In this document: positions 59,797-64,000 of the stretch, piece after piece
How the letters are laid out: each line of letters starts with the position of its first letter
Position numbering within the stretch: the first letter of the stretch is position 1
Assembly: GCF_001984825.2 (NCBI RefSeq)
Contig: NZ_CP043318.1
Span: forward strand, 744,001-808,000
Direction: 5' to 3'
Source: Enterobacter chengduensis
Lineage (GTDB): Bacteria; Pseudomonadota; Gammaproteobacteria; Enterobacterales; Enterobacteriaceae
Length of the DNA: 64,000 nucleotides
Position numbers and translations under genes: made by a program
The notes under the pieces: generated by a model
What the model saw: the letters and a program-made list of their open reading frames with translations, nothing else
The model's database searches: none
Told to the model about the DNA's origin: nothing

Positions 59797-61083
59797 ATGA
59801 AACTCTACAACCTTAAAGATCATAACGAGCAGGTCAGCTTCGCGCAGGCGGTGACTCAGGGACTGGGCAAAAATCAGGGGCTGTTTTTCCCGCACGACCT
59901 GCCGGAATTCCAGCTGACCGAGATTGATGAGCTGCTGAAGCAGGACTTTGTCACGCGAAGCACCAAAATTCTCTCCGCGTTTATCGGTGATGAAATCCCG
60001 CAGGAGCTGCTGGAAGAGCGCGTGCGCGCGGCGTTTGCGTTCCCGGCGCCGGTTCAGCAGGTTGAGCCTGACGTTGGCTGCCTGGAGCTGTTCCACGGCC
60101 CGACCCTGGCGTTTAAAGACTTCGGCGGCCGCTTTATGGCGCAGATGCTGACCCACATCAGCGGTGATAAACCGGTGACCATCCTGACCGCGACCTCCGG
60201 GGATACCGGCGCGGCGGTGGCACACGCGTTCTACGGCCTGAAAAACGTCCGCGTGGTGATCCTCTATCCGAAAGGCAAAATCAGCCCGCTGCAGGAGAAA
60301 CTGTTCTGCACCCTCGGCGGCAACATTGAAACCGTGGCAATTGACGGCGATTTCGATGCCTGCCAGGCGCTGGTCAAGCAGGCCTTCGACGACGAAGAGC
60401 TGAAGGTGGCCCTGGGGCTGAACTCCGCCAACTCCATCAACATCAGCCGTCTGCTGGCGCAGATCTGCTACTACTTCGAAGCGGTGGCGCAGCTGCCGCA
60501 GGACGCGCGCAACCAGCTGGTGATCTCCGTGCCGAGCGGTAACTTCGGCGATCTGACGGCGGGCCTGCTGGCGAAGTCCCTGGGGCTGCCGGTGAAGCGC
60601 TTTATCGCCGCCACCAACGCCAACGACACCGTGCCGCGCTTCCTCAAAGACGGGAAGTGGGCGCCGAACGCCACGCAGGCGACGCTCTCCAACGCGATGG
60701 ACGTGTCCCAGCCAAACAACTGGCCGCGCGTGGAAGAGCTGTTCCGCCGTAAGATCTGGCGTCTGGGTGACCTGGGCTACGCTGCGGTGACGGATGAGAC
60801 CACCAAAGCGACGATGCGCGAGCTGAAGGCGGTGGGGTATACCTCTGAGCCTCACGCGGCGATTGCCTACCGCGCGCTGCGCGACCAGCTTAACCCGGGT
60901 GAATATGGCCTGTTCCTCGGCACCGCGCATCCGGCGAAGTTCAAGGAGAGCGTGGAAGCGATCCTCGGCGAAACGCTGCCGCTGCCGAAAGAGCTGGCCG
61001 AGCGTGCCGACCTGCCGCTGCTGTCTCATGAGCTGCCGGCAGACTTTGCCGCGCTGCGTAAGCTGATGATGACCCGCGCGTGA
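59797..61083 (+). CDS. thrC: threonine synthase
   Basis: PLP enzyme converting O-phosphohomoserine to threonine. 428 aa. Schiff-base Lys in LAFKDFGGRFMAQ, and a phosphate loop in SGDTGAAVAHA. Last gene of the thr operon. A pair of REP units with trailing Ts follows. Confidence 0.98.
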   Translation: MKLYNLKDHNEQVSFAQAVTQGLGKNQGLFFPHDLPEFQLTEIDELLKQDFVTRSTKILSAFIGDEIPQELLEERVRAAFAFPAPVQQVEPDVGCLELFHGPTLAFKDFGGRFMAQMLTHISGDKPVTILTATSGDTGAAVAHAFYGLKNVRVVILYPKGKISPLQEKLFCTLGGNIETVAIDGDFDACQALVKQAFDDEELKVALGLNSANSINISRLLAQICYYFEAVAQLPQDARNQLVISVPSGNFGDLTAGLLAKSLGLPVKRFIAATNANDTVPRFLKDGKWAPNATQATLSNAMDVSQPNNWPRVEELFRRKIWRLGDLGYAAVTDETTKATMRELKAVGYTSEPHAAIAYRALRDQLNPGEYGLFLGTAHPAKFKESVEAILGETLPLPKELAERADLPLLSHELPADFAALRKLMMTRA

Positions 61084-61089
61084 TGTTTT

Positions 61090-61164
61090 GTCGGGTGGCG
61101 GCTACGCCTTACCCGACCTACAACGGCTCAGAACGTAGGCCGGGTAAGCGAAGCGCCACCCGGC
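61090..61164. repeat. BIME: two inverted REP units after thrC
   Basis: GTCGGGTGGCGGC ... TTACCCGAC (61090-61117) and GCCGGGTAAGCG ... GCCACCCGGC (61139-61164) in opposite orientation. The second is followed by six Ts and may terminate the thr operon. Confidence 0.8.
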
Positions 61165-61328
61165 TTTTTTGTGAAGAAATTAAGGAGAAAAATAGCAGGG
61201 AAAAAGCAGAAATTCCCAATAAATGCGGTCACTTAGCGTTTAGGATTGCAGAGAATAACATCCCCCGTACCCCTCGCGTAATCTCCTTACATCGGCCCAC
61301 GTTGGGCAACGTTAATAAGGAGTCACCG

Positions 61329-61625
61329 ATGTCTACACTGAAACCTGTGCTGATTGCGCTTTCACTGATGCTGGTCGCTCCCATGGCGGTTCAGGCATCT
61401 GAAATCACCCTCGTCCCTGCGGTCAAACTGCAGATTGGCGACCGGGACAATAGCGGGCACTACTGGGACGGCGGTCGCTGGCGCGACCATGACTGGTGGA
61501 AGGCGCATTATGACTGGCGCGATAACCACTGGCGTCCACACGATGAGCATCGCGATCGTGACCACCATCATGACGATCGTCACCATGACGATCCTCGTCC
61601 GGGCCCGGACTGGAAACATCACTAA
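61329..61625 (+). CDS. yaaX: YaaX, DUF2502 His/Asp-rich exported protein
   Basis: 98-residue precursor, the E. coli length. Signal peptide ends AVQA. Mature end is unusually rich in His, Asp, Arg and Trp (DEHRDRDHHHDDRHHDD), suggesting metal binding in the periplasm. Start MSTLKPVLIALSL has AAGGAG upstream; a longer frame opening near thrC is not the gene. Function unknown. Confidence 0.88.
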   Translation: MSTLKPVLIALSLMLVAPMAVQASEITLVPAVKLQIGDRDNSGHYWDGGRWRDHDWWKAHYDWRDNHWRPHDEHRDRDHHHDDRHHDDPRPGPDWKHH

Positions 61626-61629
61626 TGCA

Positions 61630-61658
61630 AAACCCCGCCAGCAGGCGGGGTTTGTTTT
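61630..61658. terminator. yaaX/yaaA terminator
   Basis: AAACCCCGCC, AGCA loop, GGCGGGGTTT then GTTTTT, between convergent yaaX and yaaA. Confidence 0.9.
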
Positions 61659-62431
61659 TACTGCTCGTGGCGCTTAAACACCAGCTCACCTTTCCCTGAC
61701 GACGCTTCGTCAAAGAAATAGCCTTCGCTGTTAAATCCGGTCAGCTGCTCCGGCTTCGTCAGGCGGTTCTGGATGATGTAGCGGCTCATCAGGCCGCGCG
61801 CTTTCTTGGCGTAGAAGCTGATCACCTTGAACTTACCGTTCTTCTCGTCGAGGAACACCGGCTTGACGATCTCCGCATCCAGCTTTTTCGGCTTCACCGA
61901 CCTGTAGTATTCATCGGACGCCAGGTTAATCACCACGTTATCGCCCTGGGCGCGCAGCGCCGCGTTGAGCTTGTCGGTGATAATATCGCCCCAGAAATGG
62001 TACAGGTCTTTGCCTTTGGTATTCTCCAGGCGAATGCCCATCTCCAGACGGTACGGCTGCATCAGATCCAGCGGGCGCAGTACGCCGTACAGACCCGACA
62101 GCATGCGCAGATGCTGCTGGGCAAAATCGAAATCGGCTTCGCTAAAATCTTCCGCCTGCAGGCCGGTGTAGACATCGCCTTTAAACGCCAGAATCGCCTG
62201 GCGAGCGTTAGACGGGGTGAAATCCGGATGCCATTCGTGGAATCGGGTCGCGTTAAGATCGGCCAGCTTGTCGCTGATGCTCATCAGCGAGGCGATTTGC
62301 GGCGCGGAGAGCCTGCGCGCTTCGCGGATCAGCTGTTGCGAGTGGTCCAGCAGTTCAGGCTGGGTATAGCGCTCGGTGGCGAGCGGGCTCTGGTAGTCGA
62401 GCGTTTTTGCAGGTGAAATCAGAATCAGCAT
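61658..62431 (-). CDS. yaaA: peroxide stress protein YaaA
   Basis: 257-residue member of the YaaA/DUF328 family. In E. coli it is induced by OxyR and lowers free iron during hydrogen peroxide stress. N-terminal [17 protein letters not shown] and [14 protein letters not shown] near the C-terminus are family hallmarks. The ATG is upstream of a short AT-rich gap to yaaJ, both minus strand. Confidence 0.95.
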   Translation of the reverse strand: MLILISPAKTLDYQSPLATERYTQPELLDHSQQLIREARRLSAPQIASLMSISDKLADLNATRFHEWHPDFTPSNARQAILAFKGDVYTGLQAEDFSEADFDFAQQHLRMLSGLYGVLRPLDLMQPYRLEMGIRLENTKGKDLYHFWGDIITDKLNAALRAQGDNVVINLASDEYYRSVKPKKLDAEIVKPVFLDEKNGKFKVISFYAKKARGLMSRYIIQNRLTKPEQLTGFNSEGYFFDEASSGKGELVFKRHEQ

Positions 62432-62497
62432 ATCCAGTCCTTGCAGGAAATTTAGAGCGACTTTAGCAAAAAATCGCCCTGGATTGATCGATAGCTG

Positions 62498-63928
62498 TTA
62501 TTGCCGGGGCAAATCATCCCACGTGCCGGGGGCAAGCTGCGCGTTAATATCGGGATAGCGGGCGGGATTAAAGACCGGCGGAACGCCGAGCTTCCGCTGA
62601 CGAAGATAGTCTCTGGCAATCAGGTTAACCACGGGGGAGAGCAGCAGGATCGTCGTAAGGTTAGTGATCGCCATCAGCGCCATAATGATATCGGCCAGCT
62701 GCCAGACCAGCGGCATACTGAGCAAGGAACCGGCTATTACCATCAGTATGACCCCCAGGCGCAGCGTCCCGATGGCGGCGCGTGAGTCGAGCTTCAGGAA
62801 AAAAAGGTTATTTTCAGCGTAGAGGTAGTTCACCACAATCGAACTGAAGGCAAACAAGGTCAGGATGAGCGAGACAAATCCTGCTCCCCAGCCGCCCGTC
62901 AGGTTCACCAGCGCCTGCTGTAGAAGCTGTATCCCGGCGGTTCCTGACGCATGCGGCACGGGGCCAGCCAGCAGCAAAATCATGGCGCTGGCGGAACAGA
63001 TGATGATGGTATCGGTAAAGACGCCAATCATCTGCACAATGCCCTGTGCGGCCGGGTGCGGCGGCCAGGAAGCGGCGGCGGCGGCCGCGTTAGGGGTTGA
63101 CCCCATACCGGCTTCATTGGAGAACATGCCGCGCTGGAAACCCGCCATCAGCGCCTGGCTGAAGGTGTAGCCCAGCGCCCCGGAGGCCGCCTCGCGCCAG
63201 CCAAAGGCGCTTTTGACGATGGTTGCCATTACGCCCGGCATCAGGTCGATATGCAGTGCGGCGACGAACAGGCTCGCGACAACCCAGAGCAGCGCCATAA
63301 TGGGAACCAGCCACTGCATCAGGCGGGCGACGCCCCTGAGACCGGCAGAAATGGTGAGCAGAACGACGAGAGCTAAAACGAGACCGGCGAGCCATTCCGG
63401 GCAGGAAAAGGCATAGCGCAGGGCATGGGCGACAGAGTTCGCCTGGACGGTATTAAAAATAAGGCCGTACGCGAGCAGTAAAAAAAGCGAGAACAGGACG
63501 CCCATCCAGCGCATCCCCAGACCACGCGCCATGTACCAGGCCGGGCCGCCGCGAAACTGTCCGCTTTTATCCTTCTCTTTGTAGAGTTGCGCGAGCGAAC
63601 TTTCGGCAAAGGAGGTGGCCATTCCAAGTAGCGCCGTTACCCACATCCAGAAGACCGCGCCTGGCCCGCCCGCGCTGATGGCGAGGGCAACGCCCGCCAG
63701 ATTGCCGCTGCCGAGGCGTGCCGCCAGGCTGGTGCAAAGGGCCTGGAATGACGTTAATCCGCCCGGCTGGGGCGTAACGCTGTTTTTCAGACTTCTGCCA
63801 AACTTGCGGATATAGCGAAACTGGATAAACCCGCTGCGTAGCGTAAACCAGATACCTGCTCCCAGAAGCAGGTAGATCATTATCGAACCCCAGAGGACTT
63901 CGTTAATAAAGAAAAAGAAATCAGGCAT
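62498..63928 (-). CDS. yaaJ: alanine/glycine:cation symporter YaaJ
   Basis: AGCS-family transporter with about 11 helices. I start at MPDFFFFINEVLWGS (476 aa, like E. coli); eight more residues upstream are open but less likely. Family segments: GSGNLAGVALAISAGGPGAVFWMW, FRGGPAWYMARGLGMRWMGVLF and FSNEAGMGSTPNAAAAA. Predicted to import small neutral amino acids with Na+ or H+. The window ends 72 bp upstream of its start, so its promoter is largely at the edge. Confidence 0.93.
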   Translation of the reverse strand: MPDFFFFINEVLWGSIMIYLLLGAGIWFTLRSGFIQFRYIRKFGRSLKNSVTPQPGGLTSFQALCTSLAARLGSGNLAGVALAISAGGPGAVFWMWVTALLGMATSFAESSLAQLYKEKDKSGQFRGGPAWYMARGLGMRWMGVLFSLFLLLAYGLIFNTVQANSVAHALRYAFSCPEWLAGLVLALVVLLTISAGLRGVARLMQWLVPIMALLWVVASLFVAALHIDLMPGVMATIVKSAFGWREAASGALGYTFSQALMAGFQRGMFSNEAGMGSTPNAAAAAASWPPHPAAQGIVQMIGVFTDTIIICSASAMILLLAGPVPHASGTAGIQLLQQALVNLTGGWGAGFVSLILTLFAFSSIVVNYLYAENNLFFLKLDSRAAIGTLRLGVILMVIAGSLLSMPLVWQLADIIMALMAITNLTTILLLSPVVNLIARDYLRQRKLGVPPVFNPARYPDINAQLAPGTWDDLPRQ

Positions 63929-64000
63929 TAACGTCCCTCTTGTTGATGCCAACGTGAATATGTAAGCGCTACCACTGATTGAGCATGCTGTTGCTTAGCA

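Noticed and set aside
59794..61029. 411-codon open frame on the minus strand
   Set aside because: Antisense to thrC; shadow frame.
61080..61328. Upstream extension of yaaX by 83 codons
   Set aside because: It runs through two REP units; the ATG at 61329 has a ribosome site and a proper signal peptide.

Overview
The window is a typical enterobacterial chromosome segment with GC content by eye in the mid-50s percent. Gene order and protein sequence match the E. coli opgB-to-yaaJ interval across the thrLABC zero point: opgB-yjjA-dnaCT ... yjjBP-yjjQ-bglJ ... fhuF ... yjjZ-leuQPV-rsmC-holD-rimI-yjjG-prfC-osmY-ytjA-yjjUVWI-deoCABD ... lplA-ytjB-serB-radA-nadR ... ettA-slt-trpR-yjjX-gpmB-rob-creABCD-arcA-yjjY-yjtD-thrLABC-yaaX-yaaA-yaaJ. 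The level of divergence from E. coli, and the accessory genes spliced into this backbone, suggest Enterobacter or a close relative (Lelliottia, Leclercia). This is inference from protein similarity recalled from E. coli, not from a search.

Layout. 1-4.6 kb: periplasmic glucan modification (opgB), yjjA and the primosome operon dnaTC. 4.7-6.4 kb: an inserted peroxide-response module (ohr, ohrR, a tetR gene). 6.4-9.5 kb: yjjB/yjjP transporter halves and the yjjQ-bglJ LuxR-type regulators. 9.5-11.7 kb: inserted YbaK-like gene and an orphan PTS EIIC with an operator, a promoter and a candidate 35-codon leader ORF. 11.8-14.2 kb: fhuF, a membrane diguanylate cyclase and yjjZ, with Fur boxes before fhuF and yjjZ. 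14.25-14.6 kb: three identical tRNA-Leu(CAG) genes. 14.7-25 kb: translation, replication and stress genes, then the yjjI/yjjW glycyl-radical pair. 24.8-29.2 kb: the deo nucleoside catabolic operon, with a far-upstream DeoR operator inside yjjI. 29.2-35.5 kb: a chaperone-usher fimbrial cluster with three DUF1120 pilin-like paralogues, sitting where E. coli has yjjJ. 35.7-41.2 kb: lplA, ytjB, serB, radA, nadR. 41.3-43.3 kb: inserted dehydrogenase/LysR pair bordered by palindromic repeats. 43.4-56 kb: ettA, slt, trpR, yjjX, gpmB, rob, cre locus, arcA, yjjY, yjtD. 56.2-61.1 kb: the thr operon with its attenuator. 61.3-64 kb: yaaX, yaaA, yaaJ.

The clearest anomaly is an in-frame amber codon at codon 314 of creC, which separates the phosphoacceptor-histidine region from the ATPase domain in an otherwise intact creABCD locus. 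Other points of interest are the leader of the orphan PTS gene, the regulated layout of the DUF1120 fimbrial cluster, a motif shared by the ohr and ohrR upstream regions, and the 591-bp spacing of two DeoR operators. I found no CRISPR array, integrase, transposase or phage gene. I do not see strong evidence for a wholly novel system; the fimbrial cluster and the PTS leader are the best candidates for something not yet characterised.
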